Below the pieces are notes generated by a model, which ran no database searches, was not told the origin of the DNA, and saw only the letters and a program-made list of their open reading frames with translations. This document shows, piece by piece, positions 54,385 through 63,027 of a DNA stretch of 64,000 bases. The DNA comes from Tsukamurella paurometabola. GTDB lineage: Bacteria > Actinomycetota > Actinomycetes > Mycobacteriales > Mycobacteriaceae. The position numbers and the translations under genes are program-made. The stretch is taken from assembly GCF_900631615.1 (NCBI RefSeq), contig NZ_LR131273.1, positions 2,822,850 through 2,886,849 of the forward strand, given 5' to 3'. How positions within the stretch are numbered: position 1 is the first letter of the stretch; each line of letters starts with the position of its first letter.

Positions 54385-55257
54385 GTGTCCGATCCCGCCG
54401 CCGCCTCCACCGCGCCCGCCCCCGACTCCGCCGACGAACCCGACCAGGACCTGGTGATCGACTTCCGCGGGGTGAGCCTGCGGCGCGACGGCCGAACCCT
54501 GGTGGGCCCCATCGATTGGCGGGTCGAGCTGGACGAGCGGTGGATCGTCATCGGCCCGAACGGCGCGGGGAAGACGTCGCTGATGCGCCTCGCCTCCGCA
54601 CAGGACTTCCCCAGTGCCGGCGCCGCCCACATCCTGGGAGAGGTCCTCGGCAAGACCGTGGTGCAGGACCTCACGGCGCGGATCGGCGTCTGCTCCGCCG
54701 CACTGGCCTCCCGGGTGCCGGACGACGAGCTGGTGACCGACCTCGTGGTCTCCGCCGGATACGCGGTGCTCGGCCGGTGGCGCGAGCGCTACGACGAGGT
54801 GGACATCGGCCGCGCCGTGGACGTGCTGGAGTCCATGGGTGCCGAACACCTGGCGAACCGCCGCTTCGGCACCCTCTCCGAGGGCGAGCGCAAGCGCGTG
54901 CTCATCGCCCGTGCCCTCATGACCGACCCCGAACTCATGCTGCTCGACGAGCCCGCCGCGGGGCTCGACCTCGGTGGCCGCGAGGAGCTCGTCGCCCGGC
55001 TCGACACCCTCGCGCACGATCCCGACGCGCCGGCGACGGTGCTCGTGACGCACCACGTCGAGGAGGTGCCGCCGGGCTTCACGCACGCCCTGATGCTCAA
55101 GGAGGGCGGCGTCGTGGCGCAGGGCCTCATCGGCGACGTGCTCACCGCCGACGTGCTCTCCGAGACCTTCAGCCAGCGCATCCTGCTCGACGAGGTGGAC
55201 GGCCGGTTCTTCGCCCGACGGGCCTCGCGCCCCGGACGCCGGAGGCTGCAGGCATGA
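54385..55257 (+). CDS. ABC transporter ATP-binding protein (Rv3041c-like)
   Basis: A 290-residue ABC ATPase: Walker A GPNGAGKTS, signature LSEGERKR, Walker B LMLLDEP and switch LVTHHVEE. The first 30 residues are Ala/Pro/Asp-rich. It has no adjacent permease. The related M. tuberculosis gene is also an orphan; such ATPases can act in ribosome or membrane processes. The stop overlaps the Nudix start by 4 bp. Confidence 0.87.
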   Translation: MSDPAAASTAPAPDSADEPDQDLVIDFRGVSLRRDGRTLVGPIDWRVELDERWIVIGPNGAGKTSLMRLASAQDFPSAGAAHILGEVLGKTVVQDLTARIGVCSAALASRVPDDELVTDLVVSAGYAVLGRWRERYDEVDIGRAVDVLESMGAEHLANRRFGTLSEGERKRVLIARALMTDPELMLLDEPAAGLDLGGREELVARLDTLAHDPDAPATVLVTHHVEEVPPGFTHALMLKEGGVVAQGLIGDVLTADVLSETFSQRILLDEVDGRFFARRASRPGRRRLQA

Positions 55258-55913
55258 GCGGCGACGAGGCCGCCCGCCGCGCCGATGCGGCCCACCGGGC
55301 GGAGGGCGCCGACCACCGGCGCGACCTTCCGGACGTCCCCGTCCGGCCCGCGGCCACCGTCCTGCTGCTGCGCACCGCGCGCGACGGGCTGGAGGTCTTC
55401 GTGCAGACCCGCGCGAGCGGGATGGAGTTCGCGCCGGACGTGACCGTGTTCCCCGGCGGCGGCATCGAGCCGTCGGACGGCGACGACCTGCGGGTCACCG
55501 CGGCACGGGAGACCCACGAGGAGTGCGGCGTGCGCGTGCACCCCGACGACCTCGTGCCGCTCTCGCGCTGGGTGACGCCGCCCGGCCGGCCCCGCCGCTA
55601 CGACACGATGTTCTACCTGGCCGCGCTGCCCGCAGGGCAGGAGGCGACGTGCGTGACCACGGAGGCCGTGTCGGCGGGCTGGCACCGACCGCAGGCGATC
55701 ATCGACGCGTGGCTCGCGGGTCGCAACAAGCTCATGGCGCCGACCTACTCCCAGCTGTTCCAGCTGCTGCCCTTCGACACGGTCGAGGACGTGCTGGGGT
55801 GGGCCGCCGAGGGGGCGGACCTCACGCCCGTCGCGATCGTCGACGGCATGACGCGCGAGGAGCGACGGTTCCCGGGCTGGGCCGAGTACGCCGCGGGGTC
55901 GACGATCTACTGA
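55254..55913 (+). CDS. Nudix hydrolase, NUDT19/CoA-type (Rv3040c-like)
   Basis: A 219-residue Nudix protein: PAATVLLLRTARDGLEVFVQ, VFPGGGIEPSD and a box ending RETHEECGV. The long C-terminal helical part, with EERRFPGWAEYAAGSTI, fits the NUDT19 group that hydrolyses CoA or acyl-CoA diphosphates. Location beside enoyl-CoA hydratase agrees. ATG 55254 is coupled to the ABC gene. Confidence 0.87.
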   Translation: MSGDEAARRADAAHRAEGADHRRDLPDVPVRPAATVLLLRTARDGLEVFVQTRASGMEFAPDVTVFPGGGIEPSDGDDLRVTAARETHEECGVRVHPDDLVPLSRWVTPPGRPRRYDTMFYLAALPAGQEATCVTTEAVSAGWHRPQAIIDAWLAGRNKLMAPTYSQLFQLLPFDTVEDVLGWAAEGADLTPVAIVDGMTREERRFPGWAEYAAGSTIY

Positions 55914-55982
55914 CGGAGTGCACCCACAGGATTTACGTGGACGTCCAACTAAACGTCGGGGCACCCGGTAACCTCTGGGGTC

Positions 55983-56771
55983 ATGACTGAATTCGTGACC
56001 CTCGAGACCACCGACGAGCACCCCGGCATCGGCACGATCCGCCTGAACCGCCCGCCGATGAACGCGCTCAACTCGCAGGTGCAGAACGAGCTCCTGGAGC
56101 TCGCGGCCGAGGTGAACAAGCGCGACGACATCAAGGCCGTCGTGGTCTACGGCGGGCCCAAGGTCTTCGCGGCCGGCGCCGACATCAAGGAGATGCAGGC
56201 GATGGGCTACACGGACATGAGCGAAGCCATCGCCCTGCTCCAGAGCGGCCTCTCGGCGATCGCGTCGATCACCAAGCCGACCGTCGCGGCGATCACCGGC
56301 TACGCCCTCGGTGGCGGGCTCGAGGTGGCGCTGGGCGCCGACCGCCGCATCGTCGGCGACAACGCCAAGGTGGGGGTCCCCGAGATCCTGCTCGGCGTGA
56401 TCCCCGGCGGCGGCGGCACGCAGCGCCTCGCACGCCTGGTCGGGCCCGCCAAGGCGAAGGACATGGTGTTCACGGGCCGCTTCGTCGGCGCCGAGGAGGC
56501 CCTGCAGATCGGCCTGGTGGACGAGGTCGTCGCGCCCGACGAGGTCTACAACGCCGCACTGACCTGGGCGAAGCAGTTCACCGGTGCCGCCTCGCAGGCG
56601 CTGCGCGCCGCCAAGCAGGCCATCGACCAGGGCCTGGACACCGACCTCAACACCGGCCTCGCGATCGAGCGGCACCTGTTCGCCGGGCTCTTCGCCACCG
56701 AGGATCGCACCATCGGCATGACGTCGTTCATCGAGAACGGTCCGGGCAAGGCGAAGTTCGTCGGTAAGTAG
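55983..56771 (+). CDS. echA17: Enoyl-CoA hydratase/isomerase (EchA17-like)
   Basis: A 262-residue crotonase. Oxyanion hole in KVFAAGADIKEM and GYALGGGLEVAL, catalytic Glu in VPEILLGVIPGGGG (second) and GLEVAL (first). It hydrates trans-2-enoyl-CoA in fatty-acid oxidation. TAACCT at 55969-55974 lies 8 bp before the ATG and there is no ribosome site, so it is probably leaderless. Confidence 0.92.
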   Translation: MTEFVTLETTDEHPGIGTIRLNRPPMNALNSQVQNELLELAAEVNKRDDIKAVVVYGGPKVFAAGADIKEMQAMGYTDMSEAIALLQSGLSAIASITKPTVAAITGYALGGGLEVALGADRRIVGDNAKVGVPEILLGVIPGGGGTQRLARLVGPAKAKDMVFTGRFVGAEEALQIGLVDEVVAPDEVYNAALTWAKQFTGAASQALRAAKQAIDQGLDTDLNTGLAIERHLFAGLFATEDRTIGMTSFIENGPGKAKFVGK

Positions 56772-56882
56772 TCGGGGACCCCGGTGGCCGCCGAGGGCGG
56801 CAGAACGTGTTCTCATCACGCGGGTTGGCCGTGATCTGACCGGGCGGTAACCTGACGGGAACAATCTTTCCGAAAGGCCTTC

Positions 56883-57845
56883 ATGACCGACCAGCAGCCG
56901 GCCCCCAACCCGCACGCCACGGCGGACGAGGTTGAGGCCGCATTCTCCGACACGAAGCTCGCCCAGGTGCTCTACCACGACTGGGAGGCCGAGACGTACG
57001 ACGAGAAGTGGCACATCAGCTTCGACGAGCGGTGCATCGACTACGCCCGCGACCGCTTCGAGGCCGCCACCGGCGGGGAGAACGAGAAGCCCTACGGCCG
57101 CGCCCTGGAGCTGGGTTGCGGCACCGGCTTCTTCCTGCTCAACCTCATGTCGGCGGGGGTCGCGGAGACCGGCTCGGTCACCGACCTCTCGCCCGGCATG
57201 GTGAAGGTCGCGCTGCGCAACGGCGAGGCCCTCGGGCACACCGTCGACGGCCGCGTCGCGGACGCCGAGACCATCCCGTACGAGGACAACACGTTCGACC
57301 TGGTCGTCGGCCACGCCGTGCTGCACCACATCCCCGACGTGGAGCAGTCGCTGCGCGAGGTGCTGCGCGTGCTCAAGCCCGGCGGCCGGTTCGTCTTCGC
57401 GGGCGAGCCGACCACGATCGGCGACTTCTACGCCCGCTGGCTGGGCCGGATCACGTGGGGCATCACCACCAACGTCACGAAGCTGCCCTTCCTCGCCGAC
57501 TGGCGCCGCCCGCAGGAGGAGCTCGACGAGTCCTCGCGCGCCGCGGCGCTCGAGGCCGTGGTCGACATCCACACCTTCGACCCCGACGCGATGGAGGCCA
57601 TGGCCGCCCGCGCCGGCGCCGTCAACGTCGCGGCCAGCACCGACGAGTTCACGGCCGCCTTCCTGGGCTGGCCCGTGCGCACCTTCGAGGCGGCGGTGCC
57701 GCCCGCGAAGCTCGGCTTCGGCTGGGCCGGGTTCGCCTTCGGCGGCTGGAAGAAGCTCTCCGCACTCGACGAGGCCGTGATGCGCCGCGTCGTACCGCGC
57801 AAGTTCTTCTACAACCTGGCCATCACGGGCACCAAGCCCGAGTAG
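56883..57845 (+). CDS. Class I SAM-dependent methyltransferase (Rv3038c-like)
   Basis: A 320-residue methyltransferase: LELGCGTGFFLLNLM (motif I), VADAETIPYEDNTFDLVVGH, HHIPDVEQSLREVLRVLKPG then the strand FVFAGEP. The C-terminal third is helical with WAGFAFGGWKKLS. The acceptor is unknown. TAACCT occurs 25-30 bp upstream as it does before echA17 (CGGTAACCT in both). The 5' region 56772-56882 holds nothing else. Confidence 0.88.
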   Translation: MTDQQPAPNPHATADEVEAAFSDTKLAQVLYHDWEAETYDEKWHISFDERCIDYARDRFEAATGGENEKPYGRALELGCGTGFFLLNLMSAGVAETGSVTDLSPGMVKVALRNGEALGHTVDGRVADAETIPYEDNTFDLVVGHAVLHHIPDVEQSLREVLRVLKPGGRFVFAGEPTTIGDFYARWLGRITWGITTNVTKLPFLADWRRPQEELDESSRAAALEAVVDIHTFDPDAMEAMAARAGAVNVAASTDEFTAAFLGWPVRTFEAAVPPAKLGFGWAGFAFGGWKKLSALDEAVMRRVVPRKFFYNLAITGTKPE

Positions 57846-57859
57846 TCCGGGCACGCGGG

Positions 57860-59014
57860 TTGGACGGGGCCGATCTCGCCTATCTCCGCACGGCCGACGG
57901 CGTGGCCGCCGTCGCCGCGGCGGACCGGCTCGCGCTGACCGACGGCACCCTGCTCGCGGACGTCGGGACGGTGCGCGGCATCGCCGGGGCGCACGCCCCG
58001 GCCGTCATCGAACAGGTCCGGGCGCGACGGCGCGCGGCCGCCAAGCTCGGCGACGTCGACGGTTGGCTGCTCACCGACGAGGCGGTGCAGCAGGCCACCC
58101 CGGCGGCGGTCGCCGAGCATCGCGCCCGTCGGCTGGCGTGGCTCTCCGTGCACGACGTGACCTGCTCGATCGGCGCGGAGCTGCGCGCGCTGGTGCAGGT
58201 CTGCCCGCGCGTCGTGGGCAGCGACCTCGATCCGCTGCGCGCGCGGATGGCCGCGCACAACGTGCCGCGGGCCCTCGTCTACGTCGCGGACGCGCTGACG
58301 CCGACGTCCACCGCCGACGTCGTGATCGCCGACCCGGCCCGCCGCGCCGGCGGACGGCGGATCGTCGACCCCGAGCAGATGTCGCCCGCGCTGTCCGCCC
58401 TGCGCGCCGCGTACGCCGGACGCTCGCTGGCGGTGAAGACCGCGCCCGGCATCGACTACGACGGACTGCGCCGCAAGGGCTTCGACGGCGAGGTGGAGGT
58501 CGTCTCGCTGGACGGCGGAGTCCGGGAGGCCTGCCTGTGGTCCGGCCCCGTCGCCGTCCCCGGGCTCACCCGGGCGACGGTGCTGCACGGCTCGGGCTCC
58601 GGCGGCTACGAGGTGTTTTCCACCGATCCGCACGACGTCGACCCGGAGCCCGCGGGCAAGTACCTCGTCGAGCCCGACGGCGCCGTCATCCGAGCCGGGC
58701 TCGTGCGGCACTACGCCGCGCGGCACGGGCTCTGGCAGCTCGACCCGCACATCGCGTATCTGAGCGGTGACGCCGTGCCGGCGGGGGAACGGGGCTTCGA
58801 GATCCTCGAGGAGATGCGGTTCTCCGAGAAGTCCCTCCGCGCGGCGTTGCGCGCCCGCGACGTCGGCGCCGTCGAGATCCTCACCCGCGGCGCGGGCGTG
58901 GACCCCGACGTCCTGCGCAAGCGGCTCAAACTCCAGGGCTCGCAGGCGATGACGGTCGTGATCACCCGTCTCGGCCGCCAGGTGATGGCGTACCTGACCC
59001 GCCCGACCCGCTGA
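57860..59014 (+). CDS. Class I methyltransferase with THUMP-like domain (Rv3037c-like)
   Basis: A 384-residue protein. Its middle has a SAM-fold (LSVHDVTCSIGAELRALVQV, VVGSDLDPLRARMAAHNVP, VVIADPARRAGGRR) and the C-terminus ends with the THUMP-like motif (RAALRARDVGAVEILTRG, LRKRLKLQGSQAMTVVITRL). An RNA-related methyl transfer is likely but unproved. No ATG or GTG exists near the N-terminus, so TTG at 57860, 14 bp after the upstream stop, is the best start. Confidence 0.83.
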   Translation: MDGADLAYLRTADGVAAVAAADRLALTDGTLLADVGTVRGIAGAHAPAVIEQVRARRRAAAKLGDVDGWLLTDEAVQQATPAAVAEHRARRLAWLSVHDVTCSIGAELRALVQVCPRVVGSDLDPLRARMAAHNVPRALVYVADALTPTSTADVVIADPARRAGGRRIVDPEQMSPALSALRAAYAGRSLAVKTAPGIDYDGLRRKGFDGEVEVVSLDGGVREACLWSGPVAVPGLTRATVLHGSGSGGYEVFSTDPHDVDPEPAGKYLVEPDGAVIRAGLVRHYAARHGLWQLDPHIAYLSGDAVPAGERGFEILEEMRFSEKSLRAALRARDVGAVEILTRGAGVDPDVLRKRLKLQGSQAMTVVITRLGRQVMAYLTRPTR

Positions 59015-59123
59015 TCGTCATCCGTCCGACGCCGTCAGATTCCCGCGTCGGGTCGGAGTGGTCGCGTCGCGACCGAGCACGAGGCCGGATTCGGAATCGA
59101 CCGGCCGTGAAACGATGGGCTCC

Positions 59124-60272
59124 ATGCAGGAAGCACGCCGATCCGATGTCGAGATGTTCCACGTCATGGACGTGCTGGCCGCGGCGGCGCGGCGCCGGGA
59201 GACCCACGGCGACGTGATCTCGCTGGCTGCGGGCCAGCCGAGCGCCGGGGCGCCGCGCCCGGTGCTCGCCGCCGCGCACGCGGCGCTGGACGCGGGGCCG
59301 CTGGGCTACACCGAATCGATGGGCATCGCGCCGCTGCGGGAGACCATCGCGGCGCACTACGGCCGGGCCTACGGGCTGGACGTCGCGCCCGAGGCGGTGG
59401 CCGTCACCACGGGGTCGTCGGGCGCGTTCACGCTGATCTTCCTCGCCGCCTTCGACGCGGGCGACACCGTCGTCATGGCGCGGCCCGGCTACCCCGCGTA
59501 CCGGAACACGCTGAAGGCGTTGGGCTGCGAGGTCGTCGAGCTCGATTGCGGTGCCGAGACCCGTTTCCAGCCGACCGTCGCCATGCTGGAATCGCTCGAG
59601 ACGCCGCCGAAGGGGCTCATCGTCGCGAGCCCGGCGAACCCCACCGGGACGATCCTGGCACCGTCGGACCTCGCGGACCTGGCGCGCTGGTGCGAGGCGC
59701 ACGGCACGCTGCTCATCTCCGACGAGATCTACCACGGCGTCAGCTACGGCCGCCCCACGTCCTGCGCGTGGGAGAGCTCGCGGGAGCAGGTCGTGATGGG
59801 CTCGGTGTCGAAGTACTTCGCCATGACCGGCTGGCGGCTCGGCTGGATGCTGCTGCCCGAGTACCTGCGCCGGCCCGTCGAGCGGCTCACCGCGAACATG
59901 ACCATCTGCCCGCCCGCCATCAGCCAGTACGCCGCGGTGGCGGCCTTCTCCGACGAGGCGCAGGACGAGCTCGACGCACACGTCGCCGGGTACGCGCGCA
60001 ACCGCGAGATCGTTCTCGCCGGCCTGCGGGAGCTGGGGGTCACGGAGGTCGCGCCGCCCGACGGCGCGTTCTACGCGTACGCCGACATCGGGCACCTCAC
60101 CGACGATTCCCTCGCCTGGTGCGCGCGGGTGCTCGACGAGACGGGCGTCGCGATCACGCCGGGCCTGGACTTCGACACCGTCCGGGGCCGCCGCACCGTG
60201 CGGCTCAGCTTCGCGGGCGCGACCGCCGAGATCGAGGAGGCGCTGGTACGGCTCCGCCCGGTGTTCCGCTGA
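59124..60272 (+). CDS. Pyridoxal-phosphate-dependent aminotransferase (class I/II)
   Basis: A 382-residue aminotransferase. PLP Lys in GSVSKYFAMTGWRLGW, substrate-binding ASPANPTGT, phosphate cup SSGAFTLIF, and C-terminal Arg in TVRLSFAG. Acceptor/donor unknown; relatives are aspartate/aromatic or alanine aminotransferases. ATG 59124 is preferred because AAACGAT lies 7 bp before it (leaderless); ATG 59115 is three codons upstream. Confidence 0.9.
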   Translation: MQEARRSDVEMFHVMDVLAAAARRRETHGDVISLAAGQPSAGAPRPVLAAAHAALDAGPLGYTESMGIAPLRETIAAHYGRAYGLDVAPEAVAVTTGSSGAFTLIFLAAFDAGDTVVMARPGYPAYRNTLKALGCEVVELDCGAETRFQPTVAMLESLETPPKGLIVASPANPTGTILAPSDLADLARWCEAHGTLLISDEIYHGVSYGRPTSCAWESSREQVVMGSVSKYFAMTGWRLGWMLLPEYLRRPVERLTANMTICPPAISQYAAVAAFSDEAQDELDAHVAGYARNREIVLAGLRELGVTEVAPPDGAFYAYADIGHLTDDSLAWCARVLDETGVAITPGLDFDTVRGRRTVRLSFAGATAEIEEALVRLRPVFR

Positions 60273-60289
60273 ATCTCGTGCATGCGGAC

Positions 60290-60329
60290 GCCGCTGCGCC
60301 GGCCCGAGGTCGCGGGCCGGCGCAGCGGC
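60290..60329. terminator. Bidirectional terminator between convergent genes
   Basis: GCCGCTGCGCCGGCCC (60290-60305) and its exact complement (60314-60329) form a perfect 16-bp stem with an 8-base loop, between the aminotransferase and the minus-strand hydrolase. Confidence 0.9.
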
Positions 60330-60351
60330 GGAAGCCCGTCGGCGCGTCCGG

Positions 60352-61305
60352 TCAGACGCCGAGCGCGCGGCGGAACGCGGCGATGGCGAGGTCGAAACCG
60401 GCCTGCGCGCCCTGGGTCTCGCGCAGCGCGTTGAGCATCATGAAGTCGTGGATGACACCGCCGACGCGCACGGCGGTCACCTGGTTGCCGGCCGCGCGGA
60501 GCCTGGCGGCGTAGGCCTCGCCGCCGTCGCGCAGCACATCGGCCTCCGCGGTGATGACGGTGGCGGGCGGCAGCCCGGCGAGCTCGTCCAGCGACGCGTT
60601 CAGCGGCGAGGCGAAGATCTCGGCGCGCTGCGCCTCGTCGGTCGTGTACTGGTCCCAGAACCACTGCATGGCGTCGCGGCGCAGGAAGTAGCCCTCGGCG
60701 AACTCGTGGTAGGAGCCGGTGTCGAAGTCGGCGTCGACCACGGGGTACAGCAGGACCTGTGCGGCCAGCGACACGTCACCGCGGGTCTTGGCCTGCAGGG
60801 CGAGGACGGCCGCCATGTCGCCGCCGACGGAGTCGCCGGAGACGGCGATGCGGGTGCCGTCGAGGTTCTTCTCCGCACCCGAGTTCACGACCCACTGCGC
60901 CACGGCGTAGTTCTGCTCGATGGCGACCGGGTACCGCGCCTCGGGGGAGAGGTCGTACTCCGGGAAGACCACGGCCGCGCCGGTGCCGACCGCGAACTCG
61001 CGGACCAGGCGGTCGTGGGTGTGGGCGTTGCCGAAGACCCAGCCCGCGCCGTGGACGTAGAGGATCACGGGAAGGACGCCGGTGGCGCCCTTGGGGCGGA
61101 CGATGCGGGTGCGGACCTCGCCGGTGGGGCCGCCGGGCACGGTGATCCACTCCTCGTCGACCTCGGGGAGGGCGACGCCCTCGCCGGACTGCACCTCGTC
61201 GACGGTCCGGCGGCCCTCGACGGGACCGAGGTCGAACAGGTAGGGCGGGTTGGCGGTGGCGTCGGAGAAGGCCTGGGCGGCGGGCTCGAGGACTGTCTTG
61301 CTCAT
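60352..61305 (-). CDS. Alpha/beta hydrolase, hormone-sensitive-lipase family
   Basis: A 317-residue esterase. YVHGAGW is the HGGGW-type oxyanion motif with Ala for the middle Gly, nucleophile in GDSVGGDMA, Asp in AEADVLRDGG and His in GGVIHDFMML. Probable short-chain esterase or lipase; no signal peptide. It is divergent from a TetR regulator and has one palindromic operator 25 bp before its start, so it is probably the repressor's target. Confidence 0.9.
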   Translation of the reverse strand: MSKTVLEPAAQAFSDATANPPYLFDLGPVEGRRTVDEVQSGEGVALPEVDEEWITVPGGPTGEVRTRIVRPKGATGVLPVILYVHGAGWVFGNAHTHDRLVREFAVGTGAAVVFPEYDLSPEARYPVAIEQNYAVAQWVVNSGAEKNLDGTRIAVSGDSVGGDMAAVLALQAKTRGDVSLAAQVLLYPVVDADFDTGSYHEFAEGYFLRRDAMQWFWDQYTTDEAQRAEIFASPLNASLDELAGLPPATVITAEADVLRDGGEAYAARLRAAGNQVTAVRVGGVIHDFMMLNALRETQGAQAGFDLAIAAFRRALGV

Positions 61306-61329
61306 GATCTGCTCCTTGTCGGCTTCGCG

Positions 61330-61378
61330 GAGAACGATCGTTCTCGCGCTGGCTGTTAGAGTAGGGGAACGATCGTTC
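61330..61378. promoter_or_regulatory. Two TetR operators
   Basis: GAGAACGATCGTTCTC (61330-61345) is a perfect 16-bp palindrome and GAACGATCGTTC (61367-61378) repeats its core. The centres are 35 bp apart. One lies by each start codon, so both divergent genes can be repressed. Confidence 0.9.
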
Positions 61379-61400
61379 TCTCGTCAAGGGGTGATGGGAC

Positions 61401-61973
61401 ATGGATGCGGACCAGCAGCGCGTCGCTGTGCTGGAGGCGGCGGAGAAGTTGTTCTACGGCAAGGGGATCCAAGCCGTCGGCATGGACGAGATCCGCGCCG
61501 CCGCGGGCGTCTCCCTCAAGGCGATCTACAGGCTCTTCCCGTCGAAGGACGCGCTCGTCGCCGAGGTGCTCGCCATCCGCGACCGTCGTTGGACCGACGG
61601 GCTGCACAAGTACGTCGACCGGGCGAGGGGGCCGGAGGAGCGGGTCCTCGCGGTCTTCGACTGGCTCGACGAGATGTTCGCCGAGAACGACTTCCGCGGC
61701 TGTTCGTTCATCAACAGCTACGGCGAGCTCGGCGCCACCTCGCCGACCGTCGCCGAGGCCGCGCAGCACAACAAGTCCTGCTACCAGGACGAGCTGTCGG
61801 CGCTGGTCGCCGACGCCGGGCTACCCGAGCGCGTCGCGGTGCAGATCGGCCTGCTGACGGAGGGGGCGCTCGCCACCGCCGCGATCCTCGGACCGGAGGG
61901 TGTGGTCGACGGCGCGCGGCAGGCCGCCCGGGTCCTGATGGGCGCGCAGCAGGAGGCTACGCCGGCGCCGTGA
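61401..61973 (+). CDS. TetR-family regulator
   Basis: A 190-residue repressor: HTH at about 8-50 (VLEAAEKLFYGKGIQAVGMD, IRAAAGVSLKAIYRLFPSKD) and a TetR_C_33-like ligand domain containing DFRGCSFINSYGELG. It should bind the two palindromes upstream and control the esterase and itself. The 3' end overlaps map by 17 bp tail to tail. Confidence 0.9.
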   Translation: MDADQQRVAVLEAAEKLFYGKGIQAVGMDEIRAAAGVSLKAIYRLFPSKDALVAEVLAIRDRRWTDGLHKYVDRARGPEERVLAVFDWLDEMFAENDFRGCSFINSYGELGATSPTVAEAAQHNKSCYQDELSALVADAGLPERVAVQIGLLTEGALATAAILGPEGVVDGARQAARVLMGAQQEATPAP

Positions 61974-62724
61974 GGATCACGGGGCCGTCCTCCGTGACGG
62001 CGACGGTGTGCTCGCTGTGCGCGGCGCGGGAACCGTCGGCCGAGCGCAGCGTCCACCCGTCCGGATCGAACGTGATCTGATCGGTCGTGGCGCAGAACCA
62101 CGGTTCGAGCGCCAGGGTCGTCCCGGTCCGCAACAGCATGCCCTTGCGTGCCTTGCCGGTGTTCGGCACGTGCGGATCCTCGTGCATGGTCCGGCCCAGT
62201 CCGTGCCCGCCGAACTGCGTGTTCACCGGGTACCCGTACCGCTTGGCGGTCTCCCCGATCACCGACGAGACGGTGCCGAGCCTGTTCCCGGGCCGCATCT
62301 CCTCGATCGCGGCGTCGAGTGCGACGCGCGTGCACTCGATGAGGCGCGTGTCCTCCGCGCGCGCGGTGCCCACGCTCACGCTCCGGGCGGCGTCCGCGAC
62401 CCAGCCGTCGATCGACACCGCGATGTCGACGGTGAGCAGGTCGCCGTCCTGGAAGACGTAGTCGTGCGGCAGGCCGTGGAGACACGCGTCGTTGACCGAG
62501 AGGCAGGTGACGTTGCGGAACGGGCCGCTGCCGAACGACGGAGCGTAGTCCCAGTAGCACGACACCGCGCCCCGGTCCTCGATCATCGTGCGCGCGCGGT
62601 ACTCGAGCTCCATGAGGTTCATCCCGGGCTCGGCCATCGTGGTGAGTTCCTCGAGGAGCTCGGCGATGAAGATGCCGGTGGTGCGCATCTTCGCGATCTC
62701 GGCGGGTGTCTTGAGCTCCATCAT
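61957..62724 (-). CDS. map: Methionine aminopeptidase, type I
   Basis: A 255-residue enzyme removing N-terminal Met. All metal ligands are visible: Asp in LLTVDIAVSIDGWVADAARS (two Asp), His in GGHGLGRTMHEDP, Glu in LALEPWF and Glu in AHSEHTVAV. It is the short type without an N-terminal SH3-binding extension. Start is ATG 62724 (or 62721). It lies 19 bp downstream of an XRE regulator; a perfect palindrome fills the gap and TATTTT (62736-62731) is at leaderless distance, so it has its own controllable promoter. Confidence 0.93.
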   Translation of the reverse strand: MMELKTPAEIAKMRTTGIFIAELLEELTTMAEPGMNLMELEYRARTMIEDRGAVSCYWDYAPSFGSGPFRNVTCLSVNDACLHGLPHDYVFQDGDLLTVDIAVSIDGWVADAARSVSVGTARAEDTRLIECTRVALDAAIEEMRPGNRLGTVSSVIGETAKRYGYPVNTQFGGHGLGRTMHEDPHVPNTGKARKGMLLRTGTTLALEPWFCATTDQITFDPDGWTLRSADGSRAAHSEHTVAVTEDGPVILTAPA

Positions 62725-62738
62725 GGTATTAAAATACC
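62725..62738. promoter_or_regulatory. Palindrome on the map -10 element
   Basis: GGTATTAAAATACC is a perfect palindrome (6-bp arms, AA centre) directly abutting the map ATG. On the minus strand it contains TATTTT, six bases before the start codon. Binding of the XRE protein here would block a leaderless map transcript. Confidence 0.72.
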
Positions 62739-62743
62739 ACGCG

Positions 62744-63010
62744 TCAGCCGGTGGGCCGCAGCGGCACCGCGTCGAGGTACTCCGCCGCCAGGGCGTCCAG
62801 GGGCTCACCCAGGACGGCCGCCAGCGCGACGACGGTGCCGAACGCGGGGGTCGCCATCCGGCCGGTCTCGATCTTGCGCAGCGTCTCCGGCGAGATCCCG
62901 GCCGCGCGGGCGACCTCGTCGGGCCTGCGATCGCCCCGGGCCGCGCGCAGCCGCGCCCCCAGACGCCGCCCCGCGGCGATCTGTTCGGGGGTGAGGGGCT
63001 GCCGGACCAT
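62744..63010 (-). CDS. XRE-family helix-turn-helix regulator
   Basis: An 88-residue HTH_3 protein: ARLRAARGDRRPDEVARAAG with recognition helix ISPETLRKIETGRMATP, and a C-terminal helix with AALAAVLGEPLDAL. It is a single domain, as in antitoxin-like or autoregulatory proteins. It is encoded just upstream of map on the same strand, an arrangement I have seen in other actinobacteria. Confidence 0.87.
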   Translation of the reverse strand: MVRQPLTPEQIAAGRRLGARLRAARGDRRPDEVARAAGISPETLRKIETGRMATPAFGTVVALAAVLGEPLDALAAEYLDAVPLRPTG

Positions 63011-63027
63011 GCGCCCAGCTTAGCCGG

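Noticed and set aside
55961-56882. CGGTAACCT found before both echA17 and the methyltransferase as a shared operator
   Set aside because: The shared part is mainly a TAACCT -10-like sequence, and spacing to the start differs; two copies are not enough for a regulator call.
54789-57854. Minus-strand open frame of 1021 codons
   Set aside because: It is antisense to the ABC, Nudix, enoyl-CoA hydratase and methyltransferase genes, all well supported by motifs.
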